DNA of 64,000 nt from Stratiolaelaps scimitus (lineage: Eukaryota > Arthropoda > Arachnida > Mesostigmata > Laelapidae), in the NCBI GenBank assembly GCA_019614645.1, contig JABWDB010000006.1:4402001-4466000 (forward strand), given 5' to 3'. The notes beneath the pieces are model-generated. The model had not been told where the DNA came from. It saw only the letters and a program-made list of their open reading frames with translations, and did not search any database. Positions 25,601-38,391 of the stretch are shown piece after piece. The position numbers and the translations under genes were made by a program. Within the stretch, counting starts at the first letter, position 1. The number at the start of each line of letters is the position of its first letter.

Positions 25601-26240
25601 TCTATTTCTTTATTTAAACTTAAGAGCATTAGTTTTCCTTTTTCGCTCTCTCTCTCTCTCGTTAAAGTTATCTCTTCGTTATCGTCCACCTCCTGCTTTC
25701 CTCTGCTGCCCCGTTGATTTGAAATCTATTCCTTTATTTTCGCCGCCTTCTCCTGTTCATCCATCACCTGCTTTTTGCGCCGCTTCTCCGCCAGTGCGAC
25801 GACGAACAACAACCAACATCGTACATAGTAAAGGATCACCGTTTTGCCGATGTAATTGACGCCGTTGATTGCTGTTGTCGTGCAGGCGTGACGCTCGCCC
25901 TTTGTTGTCTCATCGCGTATTATCATTTTCGTTACTATTATCTATATTCGTGATAATCATCTTTCGTCTTGTTTTTTTTTCCATTATCAGCATTGTCTCC
26001 ACCAGCGTGGTAATCATCGTCAACGTCATCGTCATTATAATTATTATGCTAATTATTCTTATTACGGTTATCATCACTTTTATCTCTTCCGCTCACCTCT
26101 AGTTATCTTCCTCCGTTTCACTTTCATTTGTTTTACTGTTGCCGTAGTCCTCGGTCGCTACGATCAACATCTCTTATGTCTTTCTGTGTCTTCCGTTCTA
26201 TCTGCACAGCCTCACCTCTACTTCTGCTTGATTCCGTGTA

Positions 26241-26254
26241 TGTGTGTGTGTGTC

Positions 26255-26285
<31 letters not shown>
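26241..26285. repeat. Compound (TG)n-(TA)n microsatellite
   Basis: A short TG run is followed by a few interrupting bases and a TA run of about 27 bp. Confidence 0.9.
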
Positions 26286-26289
<4 letters not shown>

Positions 26290-29200
26290 GTATGTGGACG
26301 TGGATGTGCCATCTATAGCTTTGTATTCCGGTCTGCTTTCCGACTCACCAATAGATGGCGCCACCCCGACCCATGAGTTCGTCTGCTCCTCCGCCAGCAA
26401 CTTCATCGTGTGTGTCCCTACGTCCTCACGCAGAACCAGAGACGGCCACCATTTTACACCGTTTCGGCCAAGACAGACGCGAGTGCTCATCTACTCACGC
26501 AGACATGTCATGCACGTTTCGTGTTGTTTTAGGGGGTTTGTGGGACTATATTAGGGGGGGGTGGCGTGGTAAATAGGAAGAGGGGACTTGGTTACAGGAG
26601 AGCAATCGTAAATATACACCAATATTACTTGATCACGGTGATCATCATCCGCCTGTTATAGGCGTCGCCATTATCATAATATCTCTCTATTCCTCTCGTT
26701 AGATTGCTTAGTATGTACACGGCACTGTGGACACTTATGTTGGCCGGACGGGCTGTTCGCTTCTTGGTGCCACATTTGCGACAGCGTACAAGCGTCTTGT
26801 ACGCTGAGACATTCGAAACACCAGTTTACACACGCAGCGCGGTGGTGGTGTTGAAATTAGCATTAGAATATATCATTATGTCCCATATGAGCCCTGAGTG
26901 GAGCGCATTTATCTGTCAATTAAACCAACGAATTATTGTTGTTATTATTACACCCAATCGATCGGCTGTCGTTATGTTAATCAATCAATTGTTGTTGGAA
27001 CGTACAATCCAGTGCGAAGGAATACAAGTAATAGCAGCAGTAGCAAGAGTAGGTGATCCACGCCGGCGGACACGTCAAGTACAGCGCCCAGTAGTTGTAT
27101 TGTTGTAGCAGTAATTGCTGTTGTAGTGGTAGTAGTGGTAGTGGTATCTGTAGTAGTTAATTCACGTTTACCTAGAGGACGATGTGGGGACCCGCTCTCA
27201 GTGCAGCCCTATACGTGCCGCCCTCCCGTACACTTGCACTGTAAGTAACGCCAATTCACGTCAGCTATACGCGATATACAGCTGACGTCATTCAGCGGTC
27301 ATGAATGCCTCACACTGTACACGCATGTGGCCTGCGGGCCCATCAGTGTGGCCTAAAGGTTGTAGCTCGTACCTTGCGCATGACAAACAGCATCAACCAT
27401 ATGACCATAGGTAAATCACTCGCTATCCCCTCCCATATACGTGGTAGATCTCATCTGTGTATATGTTACGTGCACGTTTGCATGCGTTCGTTTCCACCGG
27501 TTCGCCTTTTCTATTCGCAATAAGCCGTCATGGTCGTACAGCCTCGCCTCTCTCGCCCTGACGACATAGTCACAGCAGCTCTCCTCGTTCGGCCGAGACA
27601 ACCTTCTCGAACGGACGATCAATCGATGATGTCAATATTTTATTGACGACATAATTGATAGCGGATAGAATTCTGGTTCTCGCCAGAAAACACCGTGGCT
27701 AACCCGTCGATATTGGGAGATGTTGCTGATCTCTCTTAATATAATCTCGTCGTAGCAATAGCAGCAGCAGCGGCGCTAATTCATTATAGTAGTCTTAATT
27801 ATGCAGCTTCCAATGAACTGCTCTCCTTAGCTACGCTGGCCTGCATTACACCGCACCGCTGTATCGGACAACTCTTCGCGGGCTTCGATAGGGACTTTCG
27901 CTGCCCGGTCAACACGACACGACAAGAAGTGCTTATAATAAATTATTCATATTCAATATATTGTTAGAATATATCATCGGTATCATATGAGTGATCAGCT
28001 CATGTTTTCATCATCGCTATCGTAAGCACGGGATCGGCGTATTATCTGCATCGCGTATCGTAATCAGGAGGGTTGTCACCCTTTATAGTACTAGAAATTA
28101 TTATAATAATAAATAAGTTATTATTATTATTATTATTACTATGGTATTTACCTCAATGTATCGATATTAATAATGTCATATATATATATATATGTGTGTC
28201 GTACTTTCTTACACGTCATATTACAGTTCCACAGCATTTCTATGACATTTCTATCTACATATTTATGTTTCTTATACATCGGTATCTTCAGTATTCTGTC
28301 TGTCTATATTATAGAGATCTCGAATGCTGCTCGTACTGCCGCTGCTGTGTTCGCCTTAACAGAGGCGGCTAAGTAGAACAGACGAGGTCCGACAGAGGTC
28401 GAAGGGAAAGCAACACATTTTAGATTATCCTACTGTTATATTACTTGCCATTAATGTTGTTATAATATATTACATTATTATTTCTATCATTATGATAATT
28501 ATTATCATTATTATCGTTATCATCATCAGCATTATCATTAATATTATTATTATTATTATTATCATAATTCGTCGTTTCGCCTTTTCTCATCAGCGTATTT
28601 CTCTCATTCTCCATTTTGTTTTCTCTCTGCTTCCTTAGAATTCCTATATATATATATATGTTTATATAATTCACTCATTTCAATAGGTATTATTCAACTC
28701 TAAGCAACCTGAAGCCAGTCGCCGAAGCAACAGCAGCCATCGCGATCTTCATTTACTGTTGTGGAGGTGCTCGACTCCATCCGGTCTCCTGGCTTGAGAC
28801 GTTCTGAATCTGTAGCGATCAATTCAAGTAATTTTTCTAAGGTTGTATGAACTAAGATTTTCGCTAATTAGTCATTGATCAACGAGAACAGCAAGACTGA
28901 AGACGATTAGACGATTCCGGAGTGCCCGTTATGATTCAGCTACAGACTATTTTCATGATAACGCCTTACCACCACCCCATACTCTCTAAAGTGCCAATAA
29001 AATGATCCGCTTTTTCTCTCATTTGGATTTGAAATTTTGCGCCTCCGAAAGTTAAACGACAAAAAAAAAACCTCTCGAGATGGGAGTGATTTTTGAGGAA
29101 CATTCAAAAATCAATTTCAATCAATGACCCACATACAGTTACACGATAAACGTGCAGATATTTGTATAGAGGCGGATCGTAGCTAGATAATGCTTCATGA

Positions 29201-30543
29201 CACAACGGGCGACACCGGACGTCTCAGCCCAATTATTAACAGCAGATAAATTCTATGGTCCGCCAAATCACGGCGTTCTTCCGACGTTCTATTATATTTC
29301 TATACGATTGAAAGTCTCATCTGTCTTATCAGCTCCCGCCGGATGGCGAGACTGTCAATAATAGATAATAGTTATTCATGTTAAACCTTGCCTAAAAACT
29401 TGCTCCGGCTAGCGTTATTTCTTCGACCTATTTCCTGACCCTCGGCTCGCACACCTTCGGCTGCAGGCAATGCCCTATGCTAGTGATGATTGACGCCTTG
29501 TGTCCTTAGGCCTTTAAGTCGCTCTCTCGTCTGCCTAAAGTCAGATGTCTCTTTCCCTCATCGTTCGTTCATGATGATGGTGGTGCTGCACATGGTAAGT
29601 GAGTGGCGTACCCCTGTACCAGCGATTCCCTTTATCTCAGTATTTGTCTTCTGACCAACTTGGAAGTTGCCATCGCCATTGACGACACACGCACGCACAT
29701 CGGTGGCCAACGCCGCGAGGGAATCGGGTTTACGCTGTACGTCCCACTGTATCCTCCAATTTCCTGGTACGTTCTATCTAGATGTGTTTGTATATTTATC
29801 TATTTATTCATTTATATATATATATATATGATTATTCGCCTGAACTAACATTATTCTGAGTGAGATCCAATAACGTCTCCATGCACGAGCTACCTGCCCG
29901 ACAAACGTGGTTGGATCCCCAGCCTTTCTATTGCACAGCCTACTATTAAACCCGGCTATGCCGGGACAGCGTCCCCAAAAATAACTCAAGTCTCTCTGAA
30001 GTCTTCGTTTCAATGAGAAGTGCTTGGCCTGTGGCACAAACGCGAGAAAAACCACAGACGTTCGGACCGCCCTTCGTCATCTACGGCCTCGTAACCAGCA
30101 TCCACCGTTGATTCGGGTTAGAATACCACGACAGCGAGCAGTGAATTTCGTCTCGGCAAAAAAGACACAACGAGTTGACCCTCGTGCGCCTATTCGGGGT
30201 GTACCAGCGACTTCTTAGTGGGTATAGCTTAAAAGTAAGAATCCAACATGTACCCTTCAAATGAGTTTGCTCCACCAAAGTTCTCTTTCGCTTTAGATAG
30301 GGTGTTTCATATAAGTACAATTTATAACCCTGCCTTCTGTGCGGATGTCCATTTGTCAGGACAACAAGGCAACAGCCTTCACCCGTCGATTGTGAGGACA
30401 CAGCATATGGATTCTCAACAAAAATCGAAAATTCCTTCAAATCTACGTCATGCGATTTTGTTGCAACTGCTGTTGATGTCTTGTCGATATTTTTTTGTCC
30501 ATATAGGGGGTGCGGTTATAATATAATATCAATATATAAATTA

Positions 30544-30655
30544 GATCAACCCGTATCTGGACTGATATTCCTACTGGAGTTAATAATGAAGTGAGTCATT
30601 ATTCTTGTTGATGTCCTAATACCTAAAACCAGACTCTAGATACTCTCGAACGTAT
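30544..30655 (+). repeat. LTR-like direct repeat, 5' copy
   Basis: This segment begins GATCAACCCGTATCTGGACT and is a diverged copy of 33487-33592. Shared blocks include ATCTGGACTGATATTCC, CTTGTTGA and TAGATACTCT. The two copies flank retrotransposon pol sequence in the expected arrangement for LTR remnants. The copies are short and the TG...CA boundaries are unclear, so they may be partial LTRs. Confidence 0.65.
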
Positions 30656-30659
30656 AACA

Positions 30660-33425
30660 ACTGATGATAAAGATGAACTCATAGACCAAGGACAGTTAGA
30701 AGCAATCATCACCAAGATTCTTCAAAACCAAATGACACAGATTACCGGCACTGATATTATGATTACTAGTCGAGACATTTAGGAGAAAGAGTTGGGGCGA
30801 CCTCCCACTTAAAAATAGTAAACATTGCTTACAAGCAGCAATTATACAAAAAACTTAACTGTACAGGTTACTAATTACTAGTTGATAACAAAAGTTCATA
30901 CTTTTGGAAGAACAACACCCGAGGGAAGTGCTATGCTGTAAAAGCTAATGCTCTTATTTTAGCAAAAAAAATTAATGGATGAATAAAGTTCGAAAATTAT
31001 CATATTCTCGAGTATCACCATCACCCCCGGCTGCCGACACCCGAAGATACTTTTACTACTCTGAGCACTGGTAGATTTTTTCTCTACAATCGATTTTACT
31101 GATGCTTACCTACGAATTGAAGTTGATGAGGAATCACAACCGCTATTAACTATAAACTCTCCAAAACGCCTTTATCGATACCACAGACTCTAATTTGGTG
31201 TAAACGTTGCTGTCCCATAATTATTCAAGAACTTCGAAATATAGTAATAATTGGCCTCCCAGGAATATCAGCCTACCTAGATGATGCAATAGTTACCGGC
31301 ACCAGTAGACCACAGCAGAATAATAGACCTACTGAACGTTTACATCGTAAAGATGATTTTGGATTCAAACTCAGAATAGAAAAATGTAAATTTTTTACAA
31401 AGTTAGGATTAAATTATTGATTGAACAATTGGTCTAAAATACGATCCAGAAGACAATTGCAACCATAGTGAAAATGCCCCCTCTGGTACAAACAAAAAGG
31501 CATCTCCTAGGCATGATAGACTATTGTTCAGTGTTTGCTAAAGAATTGAGAATAATTCGGGGACCTCAAGAGGAGTTGCTCGAAAACAAAGTTTCTACTG
31601 GTCGAAAGAAGGTGAAAATTATCTCGATCAAGTTAGATCAATTCTGCAATTCGACCCACTCGTAATGCACTATGATTCGAACCTATCTATACTCGTTGTA
31701 ACAGACGCTGGTCAACGTGGAATCGGTTCAATTATATCTCATCCTGATTAGGCTGATGACTATGAGAACGTGATGCTACATGCCAGCAGATCTCTACGCA
31801 ATGCGGACCGAAAACACGCTCAGATAGAAAAACAAGCCTCGGCTCTTGTATTTGCCAGCCAACGATTTAGAAAATATATTCATCTAGGAAAATTTACACG
31901 TCTAAGCGACCATAAACCATTGCCAACAATTCTTAGCAAGCAAGCAGGGAGTTCCTTTACACATGGCAAATAGATTACGGCGGCAGCAATTCTTCTTCTG
32001 GACAATGAATTTGATATCGAATATAACAAACTAACGGGAAACATTGACGTTCGCATTATGCCTAGTTGTAAACGGACACAACAAGAACGACGAGAACCGG
32101 AGGATGAACTGCTTACCTTAATGAATCAAGACTTTAATACGGCGTTTTTTGATTATATATACTAAAAACGTAAAATAACCGAACAGTCCACAACGCGATG
32201 ATATTTCGCTCAACTCCGCTGTTGTAATCATCATCCGGACGTATTATCTATCCGAAAAGGTTGCATTCGACGCAAGCACCCCATTGCAATATGGAAAAAA
32301 TACTTTGCAAAAAAAAACTGAACGAAAGCAACTGCAGACGAATCATCTAGGTATCACTCAATATAACCAATTGGCCAGATCATACAAAATGTATGTATGA
32401 TCATATGCATGTGTATTGGCCTAATGTGGATAGCGATATTGAAAATCTGACCCGTATATGTTCAAACTGTGCTGACTACTCTCGAAGTCCGACAAAAACA
32501 CTTCGTACAATATTGGGACCCAAAACAAATCGATTATTTGAGAGACTACACATCGACTTCGTAGGCCCTCTAGAAGGGAAACAGTTTCTTGTAGTCATAG
32601 TCGTCCATTCTGACTGGCCGGGAAATTTATACAATGAAAACTGCAACTGCCAACCAATAACGAATGCCCAAGTGTAACCAAACGTTTGCTCATGATTTGG
32701 CGAATCCCAATACAATTTTTAGTGATAACGGCCCCCCAATGTTCATCTCTGGAACACTTTCCAATTTCGTTAAGTGACGTAGCATCTCACTTGTTGGAAT
32801 CGCACCCTTCCACGCAGAATCGAATGGATTGGACGAACGATTCGTAGATATATTCAAGAGCAACTACAAGAGGCTGCGACGAACAAGAGACTCAGGTGTA
32901 CTGTACATGACAGCTTCCTATTATATACAGAAGCTCTCGTCGTTTTTCTGGAAGGGCCCGAGCCGAGTTTTTCCTTGGAAGAAAACTCCAAACTATCTTA
33001 GACCTTCGGACATTCAGAGAAGAAGAGGAATTGAATAATATGACCCAACAACGTAGGAACACCACCTAACCCCATTTGATTACAGAAATCTTCGATGTCG
33101 GTCACCGAGATTGGGTACGCGATTATAGAGGCTGACGATTACCCAATTGGTGATCTGGAACAATACAGAAACGAACAAGTGGACGAGTCATGTATCGTCG
33201 TTGAAAGGTGGATTATCTAGAATGAACTCGACAGATAAATTCATTGAAGAGTAAAAGCTAATCGTCACTCCATGTCACAATTGGCGCACTTCCACCGAAC
33301 GAATTACTACGAAATCCATCTCGAAGATCTCAGCAAACCTCAAGTGCCGAGAATAATAAGACTACGAAAACCACCTCTACAGGTAATGGTAATTGGAACA
33401 GAAAAAATATATGAAGAACAAACTT
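30660..33425 (+). mobile_element. Degenerate Ty3/gypsy-type retrotransposon pol remnant
   Basis: The plus strand carries, in order but in broken frames, the landmarks of a Ty3/gypsy pol. Reverse transcriptase: TIDFTDAYLRIEVDEESQ near 31090-31140, and the catalytic YLDD at 31274-31285. RNase H: LVVTDAGQRGIGSIISH near 31695-31745, then HASRSLRNADRKHAQIEKQA near 31775-31840. Integrase: the zinc-finger region VYWPNVDSDIENLTRICSNC near 32410-32470, then RLHIDFVGP near 32545-32570, then FSDNGPPMF near 32717-32745. Many stops and frameshifts separate these pieces. Gag and protease are absent, and pol begins almost directly after the 5' repeat, so an internal deletion is likely. The element is inactive. 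It lies about 1 kb beyond the 3' end of the ftz-like coding region. Confidence 0.85.
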
Positions 33426-33465
33426 CTTAATTAAAAAGCATGTTAAAATAAAAGATCAATATATG

Positions 33466-33485
33466 TATATATATATATATATATA
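33466..33485. repeat. (AT)n microsatellite
   Basis: An alternating AT tract of about 20 bp just before the 3' LTR-like repeat. The 5' copy is also preceded by AT-rich sequence. Confidence 0.9.
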
Positions 33486-33486
33486 G

Positions 33487-33592
33487 GATCAACCGACATC
33501 TGGACTGATATTCCGGAGTAGTCATTAGCCTTGTTGAGGTCCCACTACCTAAACCGGGACTTTAGATACTCTGCTTACATCCTACTCTCGAA
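33487..33592 (+). repeat. LTR-like direct repeat, 3' copy
   Basis: This diverged copy of 30544-30655 shares ATCTGGACTGATATTCC, then AGTCATTA, CTTGTTGA and TAGATACTCT, with several small indels between them. The visible divergence points to an old insertion. Confidence 0.65.
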
Positions 33593-34439
33593 GATAAAGC
33601 AGGTGCAATTGTATCACTCACCTCGCGGGCGACGCTCAGACGGCGGTTGTTACCCGTTGCATATATAGACGGCGTGCATATTGATTGTCCGTCCTCAGCG
33701 CCCAAAGAACGAGAAACAAGTTGCAAGGCCAGTCGTGCCTGTGTCCTTGGCGTGTAGGTATGTGTCTCTCACTACTAGCTAATACAGCGGGAGGTATCTG
33801 TATGCCCAATTGCTCGAATGCAAACGACACAATTCTGTTTAAGATACATGTTCACTAGGATCTCTCTCATAATACCTTCACGCGAATATGTGTTGCAACC
33901 CGACGAACTCAATGCATCATTCGAGTCGGTACCGATTTTACGTTACGGCTAACACATGTTAATATACTTGTCAGCTTAGGCATGCTGTTTGTTTTCTTTA
34001 GTTATCTGTGCATTGCGCTTTGCGTGTTCCGTATCATTGCTTACGAATTGATCAACAATTAGCTAGTCTACTAGACTCATCAGAGTGGATGCTGGGGTAT
34101 AGCGAATATAGTTATCGGATCGAGGACTCGAGAGTGTCCTAGTTCCTACTCCGCCGATGTTCGTTATTCAGGCCGCATTGTGAGTCTCCGCTAACGTCGT
34201 CCCGTCCAGCTGTCTCGTCCCGTCCGTGGCATCATGTCAACTGGCGTACGGGCAAACTGGAAACGTAGCTGACGAGCTGTTTACGTTGATTGGGTGCACC
34301 GATTTGTTTCTCTCTGGGACACCGTCATCTTCAGTGTGTTCTTCTTGCAATTCATCGCTCTCTTGTCGCTGTCGTGAAACGCTGGCGCACACATTCGTAT
34401 TCTACCGGGGACCAATGTGCTGTTCGCGTCCTTCCCACC
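33593..34439. other. Downstream flank of the ftz-like gene
   Basis: This is presumably 3' UTR and intergenic sequence of the minus-strand Hox gene. I see no canonical AATAAA on the minus strand and no other gene. The boundary between transcript and flank cannot be placed by eye. Confidence 0.45.
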
Positions 34440-34724
34440 TTAGAGATCATCGTCTTCGTCATCGTCAGGATCGTCGGGAGGCACCTCTCCCACGGCGGGA
34501 CCGACGCCACCTATTGGCAATGGCGGAAGTAGATGGTGGCCAATTCGGCTGCTGCTGCTACTGCTGCTGGTCGAGTTGTTGTTGTTGTTGTTGTTGGCGG
34601 CGTTGATGCTGCCTCCGGCACCCTGCGGATGACCAATAGGGCCCAGCATCGCACCAAGCGAATGACTGCCCCCCTGGCCCAACTCGGGGGGCCCGTGTCC
34701 ACCAATAGGCGGATGGTACTGCAA
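34440..34724 (-). CDS. ftz: ftz-like C-terminal extension beyond TGA
   Basis: Immediately after the in-frame TGA at 34725-34727 the same frame stays open for 94 more triplets, ending in TAA at 34440-34442. The peptide begins LQYHPPIGGHGPPELG, continues through Gly/Pro-rich sequence, a run of seven Asn and a run of seven Ser, and ends in a Pro-rich stretch and an acidic tail, DDPDDDEDDDL. This composition is typical of Hox C-termini. It suggests the segment is translated, either through an 87-nt intron (34719-34805) that removes the TGA or by readthrough. Alternatively it is 3' UTR and the Asn and Ser runs come from triplet microsatellites. Under the intron model the exon is 34440-34718. Confidence 0.5.
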   Translation of the reverse strand: MQYHPPIGGHGPPELGQGGSHSLGAMLGPIGHPQGAGGSINAANNNNNNNSTSSSSSSSRIGHHLLPPLPIGGVGPAVGEVPPDDPDDDEDDDL

Positions 34725-34805
34725 TCAGCTGTAGGGTCCTCCGTTAAGCGCGTGGTGCGCCTCGAGCGCTGTGACGGGCTTGCCGTCAGCCAGAATGGCG
34801 GTCAC
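34719..34805 (-). other. Candidate 87-nt in-frame intron containing the TGA
   Basis: On the minus strand GAG|GTGACC could be a donor at 34805 and ATTGCAG an acceptor ending at 34719. The interval is 87 nt, exactly 29 codons, and phase 0. A branch-like GCTTAAC lies about 24 bases before the acceptor. Removing it deletes the TGA and fuses CPPSE to YHPPIGG in frame. Against it: the pyrimidine tract is poor, and the interval itself reads like protein apart from the stop. Confidence 0.35.
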
Positions 34806-34892
34806 CTCGGAGGGTGGGCATTTGTTGAGTCCCATCGAAGGGATAAGCCCGTTCTGAAGTTTGCTCTCCTTCTTCGCCTTCATACGACGATT
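34725..34892 (-). CDS. ftz: ftz-like Hox gene, homeodomain residues 51-60 and C-terminus
   Basis: The acceptor TTGATTGTTACAG is followed at 34892 by codons for NRRMKAKKES, homeodomain positions 51-60. These include the DNA-contacting Asn51 and Arg53. The exon is phase 0 and so joins directly to Gln50 at the end of the 42172-42250 exon. Ala at position 56 replaces the Trp of Antp and Scr or the Leu of Ubx and abd-A. The Drosophila ftz protein has Ser there, which favours the ftz assignment. The homeodomain is followed by KLQNGLIPSMGLNKCPPSE, then ILADGKPVTALEAHH, and GGPYS before the TGA. As a Hox protein it should act in the nucleus as a DNA-binding transcription factor in embryonic patterning. 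The C-terminal end is uncertain (see the extension entry). Confidence 0.85.
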   Translation of the reverse strand, partial: NRRMKAKKESKLQNGLIPSMGLNKCPPSEVTAILADGKPVTALEAHHALNGGPYS

Positions 34893-35881
34893 CTGTAACA
34901 ATCAAGTCCGATAGCGAAGCAATACGAAGCATGTTAATTCGACAGTCGTCATAATTCCAAAGGGAACAATCCGGCTATGTTCGTGCTGATTCGGTATTGT
35001 TATCTGCCCTTCTCTCGCTATAAGAAAACAACTACGTTCGGTCATGATTGCACATGGACATTTAGATTATAATTTCAAGGACAAGAAATTTCAAGTTTGC
35101 TGTTCTTAACAAACTAATGGTGATTTTGCCTGTCTTTCTTTTTATGATACCTTTGCTGGCAACTGCTGATTAGAAGTCGTTATGTAAGAATTCGATGATG
35201 CCTAACCACGCTAAGTGGGACGGTAAGTGGAAATCAGTTCGGCAAATTACCAAACGTTCCCTCACATAAATCAGCTCATTAATCACCGCTAGGCCCATCA
35301 GCATCCTGCACCCACAAAGGCTGCCAGTCGGTGTGGCCATCGCTGCCGATAACAAACTCCTGGACCAGTTGGTCACTCCTTTGAAAGCGGCAGAGATAGC
35401 AAGCAATGACGCTGACTTCGGTATTTGCTATTCCCGCTAATTATTATTATTACTATTATCATCATTATTATTATTCCGCAGCATGCACCTCCTCTCGCTC
35501 CGTATTCTCTCGGCTATCATAAACCAACCTAAACTAGCACCGCTGCCTCCAGCGCCTCTACCGCCTGCAACAGTTCTTTCATTCAGTGTGAATTAGTGCA
35601 ACGGGCGACGCTTCTCCAGCAGCTTTCACAGCGGCTCACTCGCGTCCGCTAGACGTCGGGATCGACGCCGCGGCCGCCGCCACCACCGCGGTGGCTGCTG
35701 CCAGGCCAACAGCGCTCGCAATTTCGGCGACGTCGGCTGCTTGCCAACGAAACAACAAGAAGGGGACGACTCGAATGTCGCCACAGTAATTTCTTCTCAC
35801 CACATTATTCATTATCCACCATTATTCTTTATTCGTCGTCGGCTATATGCGCTTCATGCGTTGTGGTCATTTCAGCTGTTT

Positions 35882-35935
35882 TGCTGCTGCTGCTGCTGCT
35901 GCAGGGCTTCCTTGTATCGCCTTTGCTTCATATGC

Positions 35936-35993
<58 letters not shown>

Positions 35994-36020
35994 CATTATT
36001 ATTGTTGTTGTTGTTGTTAT
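35882..36020. repeat. Compound (CTG)n, (ATT)n, (TTG)n tract
   Basis: A short CTG run at about 35882-35902 is followed, after roughly 35 bases, by a long and nearly perfect ATT run from about 35936 to 36003, which then turns into a TTG run. All three plus-strand frames are open across it and give meaningless poly-Ile, poly-Tyr and poly-Leu peptides. Confidence 0.95.
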
Positions 36021-38373
36021 TATGCTTGCCATTGGCATAATTGGCACAGTGAAGATACCCTCGGTAGCTGCTCTACTGGCACGGTCACACGTGTTGTTGC
36101 TACGATGTTTTGACGTAGGGTGTTGTTGTTGTTGTTGTCAACAAATAAATACGACAACAGCGCCGCGACGAGCCAATGACGCTTGAAGTGAATATAGACA
36201 GACTTGCATACTGCCATGCATAGCTAGAACAAGGTAGACAGTCGCCGCTGCTGGGGACAGTGGACAAAGTTGCTGCTATGTTTGAAATGGCCACGGCATG
36301 TGTCTGAGTCACCTAGGTCAGCTCGTTCCGACGGCGGCTGATGTCAACTTCTGTATTGCCTTACAAATCGGTCATAAATGATGGATGAGCAGTGGCCGCC
36401 GAGCTAGCTTACTCAAACATCAGATCAGTGTAATGATCATATAAACATAAAAATACAAGTATGTATATATATCTGGCTTCACTTGCAGGACTCGGTTGCA
36501 CAATCATTGCAGGAATAGTCCAAAATAGCATAAAGACAAGTTTACAAGTGATATATTCCAACTATTTATTCTAAATTAAGAAAGTTACAAGCAGCTATAT
36601 TGGGGAACGATTTACACCGTGTCACAGCGTAGCATCGAGTCCGGCGAAAAATGCAGTTGTGTCTTTCCCACAGATTGGACAGCTCGTTAATAGACGTAGT
36701 AAATCATAATAGCCAGATCGGCATAAATCATTATTATTATTATTATAATATGCTCGACATAAAACGCATCAGTGTGGCTGTAACTTCGTCCGCCGTTGTT
36801 GTTGTAATGGGTCGCCTCGCGACGGCTCTACGGACTCGGGCGTCTGTATGCACACAATATCACAGGCCTTATACTAAGTATATTTGTTGTTTTTATCAGC
36901 TAGAGCATGCTGCACGATGTGACTTTAATTGATTTAACCCCGAGTTTGTTAAGAAGAAATATGAAAGTGTTTTTTTCATTCGGGAAATCGAAGGGCCCGT
37001 GGCAAGAGACTGGTTGTTTCTGTGGCGGAGAATAGCGAGGATATGATTTCAAAAATAATTCACTAATTATCGTATATATTTATGATATCGAAATGATTCT
37101 TGTATATGCGTAACTAAGCTGCTTTCAGCATCGCACGACTGCGAAAATTATAAGCAGAATACAGAAGATTTGATACTATCGACGAGAACACAATGCGTAA
37201 ATAAAGGAATTAAGTATCGCGTTTCCGTTCCGATTTCGATACTGTGCAACTTTACGTCAGGACGAAAACTTACAATGTTGACTTTGCCAGAACTTTAATT
37301 TGCAAGAGGGATTGGAGAAGTTCTTTTCGTATACGAATGTATTGTTTTTTAAGTATGTCAGAAAAGTCCAACCGGATAACCGAATGCAGTCGTTGATAGC
37401 GCAAGTAAACATCTTACATTTCACAGGCTCATGAAATAGTTCAAAAAGAGAATATATATATATATATATTAGCCGTTGGCATCATGCACCATTTCCTACA
37501 CTTGTTATCGCCGCGCTGGCAATATGCATCGGTTGATCTATTCTGACATTATTTCAACTGAGAAAAGAACAGCTGGAAGGAGCACAGCCGCCAGCTAACA
37601 ATAAATAGCGAATCATTGTGGTCGTCATCTTTTCGCCGGTGGGTGACCACTGCAATCTCTGGCCACGGCTCAAGCATTTCTCTTGCCTTTAGAGTTCTCC
37701 GTTCTGCCAAAGTCACATAGATGGCTATAACATTATTAGGATGGTCATCATTATTTTTTCTTCTATCCCGCAGCAGCAGCAGCAGCAACAGCATCAAAGC
37801 TCAATCTGACTCAATAGTAACCGCCGCGTCCGTTAGAGACAGAGAGAAAGACGGGACGTCACGTGACGAGAACCCCGCAGGGCCAGGTATTATAGATATG
37901 CTGCTATATATGCCATCTATCATGGGCTGATCGTCATCAGCCAGCCATTGAATGACTGAGTGATCGAGGAACTTGACGATTGGAGCCGTCGCCGTGGTCG
38001 GTTCCAGCAGAGCGAAGCGATCAGGTAATGTAACGAAGCATTGTAAGAGGTCCAGAGAGAGGAAACGCGAACCGAAAGGATTCCCCCGCCAAATATCGTC
38101 GAGATGATGAATTACAGCTAAAAGCTCTGCTGCTCCTGCTGCTGCTGCTGCAGGTGTATGTGCTTCGCCAGTTGTGGCTGCAGAAAAAGCTGCTGCAATT
38201 GCTCTGAAGCTGACGTTTCTGTGGTCGTCTTCGCTACTTTTCGTGGTGCGGCAACGGTGCGCCAGTGAGTTGGCCCAAAGGTTCGTCCGTTGGGTCTGAT
38301 GTCCGGCTGTCGTTACAAACGTTTATTACTGCCCGCTGCGGAGCTAAGAGTAGCTGTGGTTCTGCGAAAACAC

Positions 38374-38391
38374 ATATATATATATATATAT
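38374..38391. repeat. (AT)n microsatellite
   Basis: An alternating AT tract of about 18 bp in the second homeobox intron. Confidence 0.9.

Larger units (their letters stand above)
15560..30543. other. Long repeat-rich stretch, no supported gene
   Basis: About 15 kb with no recognisable coding domain. It holds AT, CT/GA and triplet microsatellites, CAG/CTG-rich runs such as those near 19410-19430, and Ser/Leu/Pro-rich chance frames (for example 16.2-17.0 kb and 20.0-20.8 kb, open on both strands). A stretch near 29880-29960 has a B-box-like GGTTGGATCCC on the plus strand and may be another tRNA-derived fragment. Because it lies 3' of the ftz-like gene it may include intergenic regulatory DNA, but nothing in the sequence identifies any. 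Confidence 0.5.

Noticed and set aside
35741..36186. Poly-Leu, poly-Tyr and poly-Ile frames
   Set aside because: These are translations of the (ATT)n and (CTG)n tract in the second homeobox intron.
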